Shown: positions 32,887 through 41,560, counted from the stretch's first letter. The stretch: DNA of 64,000 nucleotides from Streptomyces flavochromogenes (GCF_000717595.1 NZ_JNZO01000002.1:62001-126000); one strand, 5' to 3'. Program-made: numbers and translations. Notes: generated by a model from the sequence alone, not told the origin.

Positions 32887-33681
32887 GTGGCAGACGATTC
32901 GAGATCAAGAGACAAGCACGCATTCGGGTCGTACGCGGCGATCGGTGACAGCTTCACCGAGGGCGTCGGAGACCCCGGGCCCGACGGGACGTACGTCGGC
33001 TGGGCGGACCGCTTCGCGGTGCTGCTGGCCGACCAGCTGCCGGAGCACGACGCCTTCCGCTACGCCAACCTGGCCGTACGCGGGCGTCTCCTCGACCAGA
33101 TCGTGGCGGAACAGGTCCCCCGGGCGAAGGAACTCGCCCCCGACCTGGTGACCTTCTGCGCCGGCGGAAACGACATCATCCGCCCCGGCACGGACCCCGA
33201 CGAGGTCGCCGAGCGCTTCGAGCGCGCCGTCGCCGAACTGACCTCCGCCGTCGGCACCGTGATGGTGACCACCGGCTTCGACACCCGAGGCGTCACGCTC
33301 CTCAAGCACCTGCGCGGCAAGATCGCCACGTACAACGGGCACGTCCGGGCCATCGCGGACCGCTACGACTGCCCGGTCCTCGACCTCTGGTCCCTGAAGT
33401 CCGTGCAGGACCGACGCGCCTGGGACGACGACCGGCTGCACCTCTCGTCCGACGGCCACACCCGGGTCGCCCTGCGCGCCGCCCAGGTCCTCGGCATGCC
33501 GGTGCCGGCCGACCCGGACCAGGAGTGGCCGCCGGTACCCCCGCGCGGCACGCTCGAGGTGCGCCGCGACGACATCCACTGGGCCAAGGAGTACCTCGTG
33601 CCCTGGATCGGCCGCCGGCTGCGCGGCGAGAGCTCCGGCGACCACGTGGAGGCCAAGCGCCCCGATCTCATGCCCCTGTAG
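32887..33681 (+). CDS. SGNH/GDSL-family hydrolase
   Basis: 264 aa esterase/lipase-like protein without a signal peptide, thus cytoplasmic. Block I AAIGDSFTEGVGD holds the nucleophile Ser near residue 21, block II is LAVRG, block III FCAGGNDI, and block V DRLHLSSDGH carries the Asp-His pair. Substrate unknown. GTG start at 32887, with the GAAGGGGAAAG ribosome site about 10 bases upstream. Its end overlaps the convergent STM4011-like gene by 14 bp. Confidence 0.88.
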   Translation: MADDSRSRDKHAFGSYAAIGDSFTEGVGDPGPDGTYVGWADRFAVLLADQLPEHDAFRYANLAVRGRLLDQIVAEQVPRAKELAPDLVTFCAGGNDIIRPGTDPDEVAERFERAVAELTSAVGTVMVTTGFDTRGVTLLKHLRGKIATYNGHVRAIADRYDCPVLDLWSLKSVQDRRAWDDDRLHLSSDGHTRVALRAAQVLGMPVPADPDQEWPPVPPRGTLEVRRDDIHWAKEYLVPWIGRRLRGESSGDHVEAKRPDLMPL

Positions 33682-34657
33682 TCCAGGGGACCGCCGGCGG
33701 GTGCACCTTGGCGGGGATCCGCTCCAGGACCCCGCCGGCGAACACGTCGTACAGCGGCAGCGTCTCCAGATGGACGTAGCCGATGTGACAGTCGCAGACG
33801 GCGAGGGGGCAGGCCCGGGGGCGGAGGGCGGCGCGGTACGAACCGTCGTACAGGTTCCCCAGCTCCGCCTTGACGAAATGGCAGCGCCGTACCGTCCCCT
33901 CGCCGTCCACCGAGATCACCGACTCCCCGGTCCGGCACGGCAGCCCCGCCGAGCGGTGCGGATGACGGCTGTACGGGAAGAGCGGGTCGATCCGCGCCCA
34001 CTCCGCGGCCTCCGCGTCGGTGTACGTGTGCCCCTCCGCGGCGTTCACCCAGAGGTAGACGTGCGCCGGCAGCGCGGCCCGCAGCCGCCGGGCGTGCTCC
34101 GCGTGCTCGGGAAGCCCGACGACGCCGACGCTGTAGCGGACGCCCCGCTCGGCCAGCTCCCCGCACTTGGCGAGGAAGCGCTCGTACGGCGTCTGCCCCG
34201 GGTGGTACGTGCACCAGAGCGCCACGCTCTCCGGGTCCGCCTCCTCCAGCCAGTCGGTCCGGCAGCTCAGATTCGTCTGGATCGCCACCCGCTCCACGTG
34301 GGGGAGCCGGGACAGCTCGACCAGTGCCCGCCGGTACCAGGAGCGGACCAGGCCCTCGCCCCAGGGGGTGAAGAGGACGTGCAACCGGTCATCGGTCTGC
34401 CCGGCGGCCCACCCGGTGAACCGTTCGAGCGCCGCGCGGTCCGCGCGCAGCCGCTCCCGGCTGTCCCTGCGCTTGGCGAACGGGCAGTACGGACAGTCGA
34501 AGTCGCAGGAGGAGAGCGGCCCGCGGTAGAGCAGCGTCAGGTCCATGCCCGGACCCGTCGGCCCCGGGACGGGCGGCGGTGTCAGGTCCATGCCCGGGCC
34601 CATGATCGGGATCGGGGTCCGGATCGCGTTCGGGTTCGGGGAAGGTGTCAGGTCCAT
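33668..34657 (-). CDS. STM4011 family radical SAM protein
   Basis: Radical SAM protein of the conserved STM4011-4015 cassette. Cluster motif C-DFD-C-PY-C follows LLYRGPLSS, and the C-terminus has further Cys (RACPLAVCDCHIGYVHL) that may bind an extra cluster. The family N-terminus MDLTLLYRG corresponds to the ATG at 34546, but two more in-frame ATGs (34591, 34657) precede it. Only 34657 has a good ribosome site (AGGCGG, six bp) and sits nine bp after the STM4012 stop. I therefore annotate the long form with a 37-residue Pro/Gly-rich extension; the start is uncertain. Function unknown. Confidence 0.85.
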   Translation of the reverse strand: MDLTPSPNPNAIRTPIPIMGPGMDLTPPPVPGPTGPGMDLTLLYRGPLSSCDFDCPYCPFAKRRDSRERLRADRAALERFTGWAAGQTDDRLHVLFTPWGEGLVRSWYRRALVELSRLPHVERVAIQTNLSCRTDWLEEADPESVALWCTYHPGQTPYERFLAKCGELAERGVRYSVGVVGLPEHAEHARRLRAALPAHVYLWVNAAEGHTYTDAEAAEWARIDPLFPYSRHPHRSAGLPCRTGESVISVDGEGTVRRCHFVKAELGNLYDGSYRAALRPRACPLAVCDCHIGYVHLETLPLYDVFAGGVLERIPAKVHPPAVPWTTGA

Positions 34658-34658
34658 G
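34536..34658. repeat. Three in-frame copies of a start-codon segment
   Basis: GTCAGGTCCATG occurs at 34536-34547, 34581-34592 and 34647-34658 (spacings 45 and 66 bp, both multiples of three). On the minus strand each encodes M-D-L-T, so the STM4011 N-terminus reads MDLTP ... GMDLTP ... GMDLTL. It looks like tandem expansion of the original start region. Confidence 0.85.
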
Positions 34659-34666
34659 GTCGCCGC

Positions 34667-36004
34667 CTACTTCGGCTCGTACGCGGCCATCGCGGACCGC
34701 ACCGAGGGGGAGAAGAGCTCCGGGCCGAGGCCGTCCGAGTGGGCCAGACCCTCCGCGGACAGCCGGAGCAGCCCGGACGGTGCCTCCTCGTCCAGCCAGC
34801 CGAGGGCTTCGAAGCGGCTCAGCTCCGCCGGGAAGTCCGCGAACGGCGAGGAGCCGAACCGCTCCTCGTACCCGGCGACCGGCATGCCCTCGGCCTGGAG
34901 CAGCGACTGGAGCAGATGGCGGCGCCTGGCCTCGCCGGCGTCGACCCACCGGCCGACCTCGGCCCGCGAGAAGTCCGCGCTCTCCGTGTAGGCGTCGATG
35001 ATCGTACGGATCTCCCGCATGTCGACGGCATAGTCGAAGGAGTAGTGGAGGGCCGAGGTGTACGAGCGGGCCCCGCAGCCAAGGCCGATCATGCCGTCGG
35101 TCTGGCAGGCGTAGTCGTCGGGGCCGAGCGGTGCGGCGTCCGTCCGGCGGAACATCCGCATCGACACCTGCTCGTAGCCGTGCGCGCGGAGATGGTCCCG
35201 GCCGTACCGGTAGAGGCGGAGCCGCTGCTCGTCCCACTCCCGGTCGGCGGCGGGGGAGATCCGGCCGAGGCCGGTGAGCGGCCGCACGTACAGCGGATAG
35301 AGGTACAGCTCCTCCGGGCGCCAGGCGAGGGCGGCGTCGAGAGAGGAGCGCCAGGAATCCTCGGTCTGGCCGTCGATGCCGTAGATCAGGTCGATGTTGA
35401 GCACGGGGACGCCGGTGTCCCGGATCCGGCCGAGGGCCGCTTCGACGTCGGAGCGGCGCTGCGGCCGGACGGCCGCCCGTGCCTCGGCCTCCACGAAGCT
35501 CTGCACCCCGATGCTGAGCCGGGTCGCGCCCCGCTCGGCGAGCAGGGCGAGGCGGTCGGCGGTCGCCGTCGCGGGAGAGGTCTCCACGGACAGCGGCACC
35601 GCCCGCAGATCCACGCCCATCCGTTTCTCGGCGATGTCGCAGAGCCGCTCCAGCTCGCCGGCGGTGAGGAAGGTGGGTGTGCCGCCACCGAACGCGGCCG
35701 TCGCGAACCGCACCGGGTCCCGGTCGCCGAGTGCCTCGCGGACGGCCGTGGCCTGGCGGTCGAGCGCGTCGAGATAGCGCGTGGTCAGCTCGTCGGGGGC
35801 GCCGATCCGGGTGAAGAGATTGCAGAAGCCGCAGCGGACCTCGCAGAACGGTATGTGGGCGTAGAGGGAGAGCGCGTCCTTCGGCTCGTCCCGCCAGAGC
35901 GCGGCGAGCGAGGGCGCTGGGTCGGGGAGCGGCCGGTACGCCGTCTTGTGCGGGTAGGCGTAGACATAGCTCCGGTACGGACGCGGGGCGGCGCTGTCGC
36001 TCAT
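34667..36004 (-). CDS. STM4012 family radical SAM protein (HemN-like)
   Basis: 445 aa, resembling the coproporphyrinogen dehydrogenase HemN group: LYAHIPFCEVRCGFCNLF with C54, C58 and C61, FGGGTPTFLTAGEL, and LSIGVQSF. The HemN-type C-terminal domain is present but with family-specific sequence, so a haem role is not implied. It is translationally coupled to the upstream phosphatase-like gene (ATGA). In this cassette it is one of two radical SAM proteins of unknown substrate. Confidence 0.88.
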   Translation of the reverse strand: MSDSAAPRPYRSYVYAYPHKTAYRPLPDPAPSLAALWRDEPKDALSLYAHIPFCEVRCGFCNLFTRIGAPDELTTRYLDALDRQATAVREALGDRDPVRFATAAFGGGTPTFLTAGELERLCDIAEKRMGVDLRAVPLSVETSPATATADRLALLAERGATRLSIGVQSFVEAEARAAVRPQRRSDVEAALGRIRDTGVPVLNIDLIYGIDGQTEDSWRSSLDAALAWRPEELYLYPLYVRPLTGLGRISPAADREWDEQRLRLYRYGRDHLRAHGYEQVSMRMFRRTDAAPLGPDDYACQTDGMIGLGCGARSYTSALHYSFDYAVDMREIRTIIDAYTESADFSRAEVGRWVDAGEARRRHLLQSLLQAEGMPVAGYEERFGSSPFADFPAELSRFEALGWLDEEAPSGLLRLSAEGLAHSDGLGPELFSPSVRSAMAAYEPK

Positions 36005-36837
36005 GCCACGGCCTCCCGCTCCGGGCCGGCCAGCTCGAACTGGGCGTACGGGACCGTCCACACGACCTCGTGGCCGAGCCGGTGACCGGTGTACCCGTCC
36101 TCCCCGTACGCGGTGCCGTGGTCGGAGCTGACGATCGCGAAGCACGGGCGGCGGCTGCTCATGGCGGCGAAGAGCCGCCCGATGTGCCGGTCGACGTACT
36201 CGAGTGCGGCGGCGTGGGTGGCCCGGGAGTCACCGGCCTCGCGGGTGGCGCCCGGCAGGTGGAACCAGTTGGGCTGGTGCAGCGCGGCCACGTTGACGAA
36301 GAGGAACAGCCGCCGCTCGTGAGGGAGACCGGCGACGACCTCCTCGGCGCGGGCGACCTGCGACTCGAAGGAGGTGGGGGAGGCCACGCCGAACGACGGC
36401 TCCCAGTGACTCTCCTGGAACAGCCCGGGGAGCACGGTGCCGAGCGGCGGCTGCTGGTTGAAGAAGCCGACCCCGCCGACGCAGACCGTGCGGTAGCCGG
36501 CGCCGGCGAGGGCGGACACGAAGTCGGGGGTGTCGTGGACGTAGGTGCCGTCCGCGGTGGTCTCGCTGCCGGCGAAGCGCGCCGCGAACAGCCGTGGGTG
36601 CGGGCCGGGGGAGGCCGGGGTCGGCAGGAATCCGGCGAAGATCGCCTGGTGGGAGGCGTAGGTGAAGCTGCCGGGCGCGTGTCGCCGCTCCCAGACGCCG
36701 CCGGGGAGGTGGCGGACCAGGTTCGGGATGCGGCCCGCGGCCGCGAGTTCGACCGCCACGTCGTACCGGAGCGTGTCGAGGGTGACCAGGAGCAGATCGT
36801 GGCTCCCGACGATCGCGTTCATGTCGGGCTGGTTCAC
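36001..36837 (-). CDS. STM4013 family alkaline-phosphatase-superfamily hydrolase
   Basis: 278 aa. Metal-site motifs of the alkaline phosphatase/sulfatase fold are visible: LLLVTLDTLRYDV near the N-terminus with the nucleophile Thr position, FNQQPPLG, and FAIVSSDHGTAYGEDGYTGHRLGHEV near the C-terminus. It could remove phosphate or sulfate, or act as a phosphotransferase, on a product of the two radical SAM enzymes. GTG start at 36837 overlaps the STM4014 stop; ATG 36822 is an alternative. Confidence 0.85.
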   Translation of the reverse strand: MNQPDMNAIVGSHDLLLVTLDTLRYDVAVELAAAGRIPNLVRHLPGGVWERRHAPGSFTYASHQAIFAGFLPTPASPGPHPRLFAARFAGSETTADGTYVHDTPDFVSALAGAGYRTVCVGGVGFFNQQPPLGTVLPGLFQESHWEPSFGVASPTSFESQVARAEEVVAGLPHERRLFLFVNVAALHQPNWFHLPGATREAGDSRATHAAALEYVDRHIGRLFAAMSSRRPCFAIVSSDHGTAYGEDGYTGHRLGHEVVWTVPYAQFELAGPEREAVA

Positions 36838-37985
36838 GCGGTGCTCGTTCCTGTGGTGCTGGTGCTGGTGCTGGTGAGCCGATGGGTGTGGGGGAACTGG
36901 GCGGCGACCTGGGCCGCGTAGGTGTCGAGGCCCTCGGCACCGCTGCCGGGCAGGCCCGTGAGGCCCGGCAGCAGATCGCCGAAGGCGTTGACCTCGCCCA
37001 CGGCGAACCGGCGCCAGCCCGTCGAGGGCAGCAGATCGACGCCCACGCACCGGGTGCCGGGGAAGACCGCGGCGGCCCGCTCGCACACGTCGAGCGCGTC
37101 CGTCCACCGCGCGCCGGCCGCGCCGATCGCGGCGCGGGCCGCGAGCAGATCGCCCCGGGTCCCGCCCAGATGCAGATTGGTCATGGGGGAGCGGCTGGTG
37201 CGCAGCACCGCGTGGGTGGCCCGTGCGTCGATCACCACCACCCGAAGGTCGGCCGCCCGGCCGCCCTGGGCGGCCTTGGGCAGCCAGCGCTCGACGTGCA
37301 GCCCGTCGGGGGCGAGGGCGTCCACGATCGCGCCGACCTCGCGCTCGCTCGTGTAGCGCCGCACCCGCAGGGAGTTGAAGAGCCGTCCGCCGGGCCCGCG
37401 CTCCACCGAGGTGGTGGCGTGCACCCGGCCCGCGCCGTTCGTCTCGACCGCGAGGACTCCCGAGGCGGAGGAGCCGTGCGCGAGCTTCACGAAGACCCGG
37501 CGCAGTCCCGGCTCGGCGGTGAGGGCCCTGACGTCCGCCCATCCGCGTACGACCGGGGCGGAGGGGCCCGACGTCGGCGATTCGGGCACCGGTACCCCGG
37601 CCGCGCGGAGCAGGCCGTGGCTCAGCCGCTTGTCGAACAGATCCGCCAGCTCGGCGGGGTCGTCGACGAGCACGGCGCCCGCCTCGGCGACGGACCGGGC
37701 GAGCTCCGCGGTGGCGGCGACGAACCGCGCGTACCAGCGGCCGGTGCCCTCGACCCGCGCCGGATCGTCGACCTCCCGGAGCAGCCGGTCGGCCTCCGGG
37801 TCCTCGCCGGGCGAGTCCAGGCGGACGGTCTCGCCCTCCGCGAACCGCGCCGCACCGCGCAGCACCTCGGGCCAGGACACCACCCGCGCACCGGGCAGCC
37901 CGGCGGACCGCAGCGCGTCCTGGAAGAACGCGACGCGGCGGCCCGCCGGATCCCCGACGACCACGAGGCGCGGGTGGGCTGTCAT
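36834..37985 (-). CDS. STM4014 family ATP-grasp-like protein
   Basis: 383 aa. The central part has ATP-grasp features (RRVFVKLAHGSSASGVLAVE as the P-loop-like segment, DLRVVVIDARATHAVLRTSRSP, and VDLLPSTGWRRFAVGEVNAFGDL with acidic metal ligands), suggesting carboxylate-amine or peptide ligation. The C-terminus ends in a Thr/Ser run encoded by a short nucleotide repeat. Coupled to STM4015 and STM4013 by 4-bp overlaps. A ligase in a radical SAM cassette hints at peptide or amino-acid modification; this is inference. Confidence 0.82.
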   Translation of the reverse strand: MTAHPRLVVVGDPAGRRVAFFQDALRSAGLPGARVVSWPEVLRGAARFAEGETVRLDSPGEDPEADRLLREVDDPARVEGTGRWYARFVAATAELARSVAEAGAVLVDDPAELADLFDKRLSHGLLRAAGVPVPESPTSGPSAPVVRGWADVRALTAEPGLRRVFVKLAHGSSASGVLAVETNGAGRVHATTSVERGPGGRLFNSLRVRRYTSEREVGAIVDALAPDGLHVERWLPKAAQGGRAADLRVVVIDARATHAVLRTSRSPMTNLHLGGTRGDLLAARAAIGAAGARWTDALDVCERAAAVFPGTRCVGVDLLPSTGWRRFAVGEVNAFGDLLPGLTGLPGSGAEGLDTYAAQVAAQFPHTHRLTSTSTSTTGTSTA

Positions 37986-38971
37986 TCGGCGACCGCGACG
38001 TACCGCCAGACCCGGCCGTCCCCCTCGTCGTCCGCCTCCTGCGCGTCGCCGAGGTCGACGGCCACGCCGTGCGGGGCGAGCGCGGCGAGCACCCGCTCCT
38101 GCATGGCCTTCGAAAGGTAGTGGTGGGAGAGGTCGAGCCGGCCGAGGTGGGTCAGGGGCTGCCCGTCGAGCAGGGCCGCCGCGCCCTCGTCGGTGAGGAC
38201 GCCCATCGACAGGTCGAGCCGCTCGATCCGCGCGAGGACGGGGGCGCCCGCCACGGCGGCGGCCACGGCGTCCTGGATCACGCTGTTGCGCAGGCCGAGC
38301 GCGCGCAGGGCGGGGAACGCCGCGCCGGAGAGCAGCGGCGCGAGGTCGTCCGCCGTGCTGTCGCCGCCGTACTCGTCGGTGCCGAGCCAGAGTTCCAGGT
38401 TCTCCAGGGCGGGCAGGTCACTGCCCACGATCCCGCGCACGACCTCGGCACCCAGACCGCCGGTCTCCACGACCAGGGTCTCCAGACCGGTGTGCCGGAT
38501 CGAGGGGAAGGCCAGCCTCGAACCTCCGCGCACCCCGAACTCCCGCAGGTTCGGGTAGGCGGCGAGCAGCGGGGTCACGTCGGACTGGATGATCCAGGAG
38601 ATCTCGCAGTCCTCGCTCGTCATGTCGCCGAGGAAGACCGCCTCCAGGGCGGTCAGCCGGTTGTTGGCGGCGATGAGCGCCGTGACGATGTCCGCCGAGG
38701 AGTTCTCGTACGCCTCGTCCCAGCCGCCGACGACCAGCGCGCGCACCCGGCCCACGTCGACCGTCTTCAGGAACCGCTCGAACTGCGCACCCCACTGCTC
38801 GTCCTCGTCCTCGCAGTAGGTCGGCGAGGAGAGCCGCCAGGCGACCGCCGCGGCGTCGGGCAGTTCGACGCTCGCGCCCGAGCCCGCGCCCGAGTCCGAG
38901 TCGGAGTCCGTGTCCGGGAAGTGGAACACGGGCAACCCGTGGAATTCCTCGAGGTAGTGGCCAACGGTCAT
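37982..38971 (-). CDS. STM4015 family leucine-rich-repeat-like protein
   Basis: 329 aa, first gene of the STM4011-4015 operon. The C-terminal two thirds have leucine-rich-repeat character (LREFGVRGG, LENLELWLGTDEYGG, LRALGLRNSVIQD, IERLDLSMGVLTDEG, LGRLDLSHHYLS). A DSDSDSGAGSGAS tract near residue 50 is variable. It may be the recognition or scaffold protein of the cassette. The ATG at 38971 has GGGAG eight bases upstream, and the promoter at 39018-39040 matches the PafBC consensus. Confidence 0.85.
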   Translation of the reverse strand: MTVGHYLEEFHGLPVFHFPDTDSDSDSGAGSGASVELPDAAAVAWRLSSPTYCEDEDEQWGAQFERFLKTVDVGRVRALVVGGWDEAYENSSADIVTALIAANNRLTALEAVFLGDMTSEDCEISWIIQSDVTPLLAAYPNLREFGVRGGSRLAFPSIRHTGLETLVVETGGLGAEVVRGIVGSDLPALENLELWLGTDEYGGDSTADDLAPLLSGAAFPALRALGLRNSVIQDAVAAAVAGAPVLARIERLDLSMGVLTDEGAAALLDGQPLTHLGRLDLSHHYLSKAMQERVLAALAPHGVAVDLGDAQEADDEGDGRVWRYVAVAE

Positions 38972-39017
38972 GACTGAGCTCCCGGCAACGGACGGCGTGG
39001 ATCGGCTGATGGCAAGA

Positions 39018-39040
39018 GTTCTACCAAGCGGCACCGACAA
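39018..39040 (-). promoter_or_regulatory. PafBC/RecA-NDp-type promoter of the STM4015-4011 operon
   Basis: Minus strand reads TTGTCGGTG (39040-39032), eight bp, TAGAAC (39023-39018). The known actinobacterial DNA-damage promoter is TTGTCRGTG-N8-TAnnnT; the -35 matches perfectly and the -10 differs at the last base. The start codon is about 40 bp downstream of the expected start site. Confidence 0.65.
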
Positions 39041-39091
39041 CGCCCTCCGGCGGGTGGGCCTCCGAGGGCCCGGCTCGGAACCCGGGACCGA

Positions 39092-39114
39092 ATGTCAGAC
39101 CCGGCCTCTAGCGT
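39092..39114 (+). promoter_or_regulatory. PafBC/RecA-NDp-type promoter of the DUF6745 operon
   Basis: ATGTCAGAC (39092-39100), eight bp, TAGCGT (39109-39114). It matches TTGTCRGTG-N8-TAnnnT at six of nine -35 positions, with exact spacing and a perfect -10. It is divergent from the minus-strand copy 50 bp away. Confidence 0.55.
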
Positions 39115-39159
39115 CGTTCTCGTGTTCGGCCGTACCGCGCCGAACGGGAGGGGAGAGCC

Positions 39160-39486
39160 ATGTACCGGCAGGGAGACGTACTGATCGCGCCCGTCGAGGA
39201 GACGGCCGTTCCGGAGCGGGTGAAGACGGCGGCGGGGGAGCCCCGGGACGGCCGGGGCCGACTCGTCCTCGCCCTCGGCGAGGTCACCGGGCACGCCCAC
39301 GCGATCCCCGGGCCCGGACGACTCGTCCGGGAGGCGGGGCCCTTCGGCCCGCTGCTGCTCGAACTGCCCGAGGGCGGCCGGGTGGTGCACGAGGAGCACG
39401 CCCCGATACCGCTGCCCAAGGGCTGGTACCGGGTGGTGCGCCAGCGGGAGTACGTACCCGGGGCGTACCGGATCGTCGCGGACTGA
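39160..39486 (+). CDS. Conserved hypothetical protein paired with DUF6745 protein
   Basis: 108 aa, beta-rich. It begins MYRQGDVLIAPVEE and contains GRLVLALGEVTGHAHAI, GGRVVHEEHAPIPLPKGWYRVVRQREY. No signal peptide, Cys or known catalytic motif. The sequence type recurs beside DUF6745 proteins in actinomycetes and cyanobacteria (from memory). GGGAGGGGAGAGCC precedes the ATG. It lies 25 bp upstream of the DUF6745 gene and is the first gene after the DNA-damage-type promoter. Confidence 0.75.
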   Translation: MYRQGDVLIAPVEETAVPERVKTAAGEPRDGRGRLVLALGEVTGHAHAIPGPGRLVREAGPFGPLLLELPEGGRVVHEEHAPIPLPKGWYRVVRQREYVPGAYRIVAD

Positions 39487-39511
39487 CCGAGAGAGACCTG
39501 GGGGCTTCCAC

Positions 39512-40621
39512 ATGAACCACGCCGACAAGAACAGCGCCGGCAAGAACCACGCCGACACGAACCGCACCACCGCACAGGACAGGTGGCGGTCCGTCGCCGC
39601 GGCCACGGGCCCCGCCGACCGCGCCGCCGCGGAGGCCGGAATCCGGCTCGCCTACCGCACGGCGGGCCTCGCCGAACCGGCGCGGGTGCTCTGGGCGGAC
39701 TCGCCGCTCGCCGCCGTCGCGCTCGTCAGAGGGCTGGACGACCAGGGCCGTTCGGTCCGGGACGAGGTGCGCACCCGGCCCTGGGCCGAGGAGCGGCGCC
39801 GGCTCCACGACACCCTCGGGCCGGCCGGCTGGGCCGCCCACTGGCAGGCGACCGGGGCCCCGCTCTGGGACCTCACCCGGAGCCTGGCCGACCGGATCCG
39901 GGCCGCGGTGACGGAGGACGCGACCGCCCCCGGTCCGGCCGCGCAGGCAGGCGCCGGGGCAGGCGGGGCGGCCGTGCGGCCTTCAGGGCCGGAGGCGACC
40001 GCGGTGCGGCTCGTGCTGCTCGACGCGGTGCTCGGCCAGCACGACGCGGCCTGGCTCGCCGCTTTCGACGGTCACGGCGACCGCCTCGCGGGCCTCGCCG
40101 CCGCCGCCGAACACGCGGGCTGGTGGTGGCCGTACGAGAACGTCGCCGTGATCTGCGAGCGGCCCGTCGAACTGCACCGGGACGAGGCCGGGCGGCTCGA
40201 CCGGGGCGACGGCCCCGCGCTGGCCTTCGCCGACGGCTTCGCCGTGTACGCCTGGCGGGGGATGACCGTGCCGGCCGACTTCCTCGCCGGGCTCGCCGGC
40301 CTCACCCCCGAGCGGATAGGGCAGGAGGACAACGCCGAACTGCGGCGCGTGATGCTGGAGTACTACGGCTACGACCGCTACCTCACCGCCTCGGGCGCGC
40401 GGCACGAACACCGTGACGAGACCGGCGTCCTGTGGCGGATCGAGCTGGCCGACGACGAGGACGTGGTGATGGTGGAGGTGGTCAACTCCACGCCCGAGCC
40501 GGACGGCAGCCACCGCACGTACTGGCTCCGGGTCCCGCCCGCGACCCGGACCGCGCGGGAGGGTGTCGCCTGGACCTTCGGGCTGCGCCCCGAGGTGTAC
40601 GAGCCGCTCGTCCAGACCTGA
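39512..40621 (+). CDS. DUF6745 domain protein
   Basis: 369 aa, cytoplasmic. The characteristic C-terminal part is WWWPYENVAVICERPVELHRDEAGRLDRGDGPALAFADGFAVYAWRG (about 205-250) followed by VMLEYYGYDRYL. The central part has an Ala/Gly-rich linker. DUF6745 proteins are of unknown function and often sit next to leucine-rich-repeat proteins; here the LRR-like STM4015 is divergent and shares the promoter type. The first 20 residues are Asn/Lys/Ala-rich. Confidence 0.8.
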   Translation: MNHADKNSAGKNHADTNRTTAQDRWRSVAAATGPADRAAAEAGIRLAYRTAGLAEPARVLWADSPLAAVALVRGLDDQGRSVRDEVRTRPWAEERRRLHDTLGPAGWAAHWQATGAPLWDLTRSLADRIRAAVTEDATAPGPAAQAGAGAGGAAVRPSGPEATAVRLVLLDAVLGQHDAAWLAAFDGHGDRLAGLAAAAEHAGWWWPYENVAVICERPVELHRDEAGRLDRGDGPALAFADGFAVYAWRGMTVPADFLAGLAGLTPERIGQEDNAELRRVMLEYYGYDRYLTASGARHEHRDETGVLWRIELADDEDVVMVEVVNSTPEPDGSHRTYWLRVPPATRTAREGVAWTFGLRPEVYEPLVQT

Positions 40622-40792
40622 GCCCACGGCCCGGGACGGCGTCCCGCAGCCGCGGTCCGGCCGTGCGGAGGCGCGACTGGTACGGAGAGGTGAAGGGCGC
40701 CGACGGTCGGGAGTGGCGTACCGGAGGCGGCGGTGGCGGGTGCTGGGATGTGCCCGCCGGAGCCCCGGCACCCAGCCTCGAAGGGACCGCCC

Positions 40793-41560
40793 GTGACGAT
40801 CCGCCGGCCAAGCGCCGTCCGTACCGCCCGTCTGCTCGCCGCCACCGCCGTGCTCGGCGGGCTGCTCGTCGGCACCGTGGCGCCCGCCCTGGCCGCCGCA
40901 CCCGAGCGGACGGCCCCGCGTGCCGTCCGGGCGGAGGCGCCCGCCACGGTCACCGTCTCCGGTCACGGCCGCGCCTCCGCCGCGCCCGACCTGGCGATCC
41001 TCTCCGTCGGGGTCGAGGCCACCCGTAAGACCGCGAAGGAGGCGATGGCCGCGCAGAACACCGCGGCCGAGGCCCTTCTCCTGGTGCTGGACAAGCAGGG
41101 GATCGCCGAGCGGGACATCCGTACCGACAGCCTCTCGCTGTCCCCGGTCTACACGCAGAACGCCGCGGGCGAGAGCAAGGTGACCGGCTACCAGGCCGGG
41201 CAGTCCTTCTCCGTGAAGGTCCGGGAGATCGACAGGGCCGGCCAGGTCATCGGCGCCGTCAACGACGCCACGGGGGACTCCGGCCGGATCAACGGCGTCG
41301 TCTTCGACGTCGCCGACCCGTCCGCCCTGCGGGTGAAGGCACGCGAGGCCGCCTACCGGGACGCGTACGACAAGGCGGCGCAGCACGCCCGCCTCAGCGG
41401 CCATCAGCTCGGCCGGCTCGTCTCGCTCAGCGAGGGGGAGTCCGTGCGCCCCGGTCCCGGCGCCGCCCCCGGCGTCGCCCACGACGAGGCGAGCGTTCCG
41501 ACGGCCCCCGGCGAGGTCGAGGAGCAGGTCACGGTCTCGGCGGTCTTCGAGCTGGTGTGA
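40793..41560 (+). CDS. Secreted SIMPL/DUF541 domain protein
   Basis: 255 aa exported protein. Signal peptide with RRPSAVRTAR N-region, hydrophobic LLAATAVLGGLLVGTVAPALA and AAA cleavage region near residue 33. The SIMPL domain runs from VTVSGHGRASAAPDLAILSVGVE to the C-terminal VEEQVTVSAVFELV. Such proteins occur in periplasm or at the surface with unclear roles, sometimes in stress protection. GTG at 40793 with GAAGGGA eight bases upstream. Confidence 0.88.
   Translation: MTIRRPSAVRTARLLAATAVLGGLLVGTVAPALAAAPERTAPRAVRAEAPATVTVSGHGRASAAPDLAILSVGVEATRKTAKEAMAAQNTAAEALLLVLDKQGIAERDIRTDSLSLSPVYTQNAAGESKVTGYQAGQSFSVKVREIDRAGQVIGAVNDATGDSGRINGVVFDVADPSALRVKAREAAYRDAYDKAAQHARLSGHQLGRLVSLSEGESVRPGPGAAPGVAHDEASVPTAPGEVEEQVTVSAVFELV

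Noticed and set aside
34667..36004. HemN/HemW annotation for the second radical SAM protein
   Set aside because: The fold is HemN-like, but the position inside the STM4011-4015 cassette and family-specific C-terminus argue against a haem role.
36840..36880. Microsatellite-like ACC/AGC repeat as a functional element
   Set aside because: It encodes the Thr/Ser tail of the STM4014 protein; it may vary in length but nothing indicates another role.
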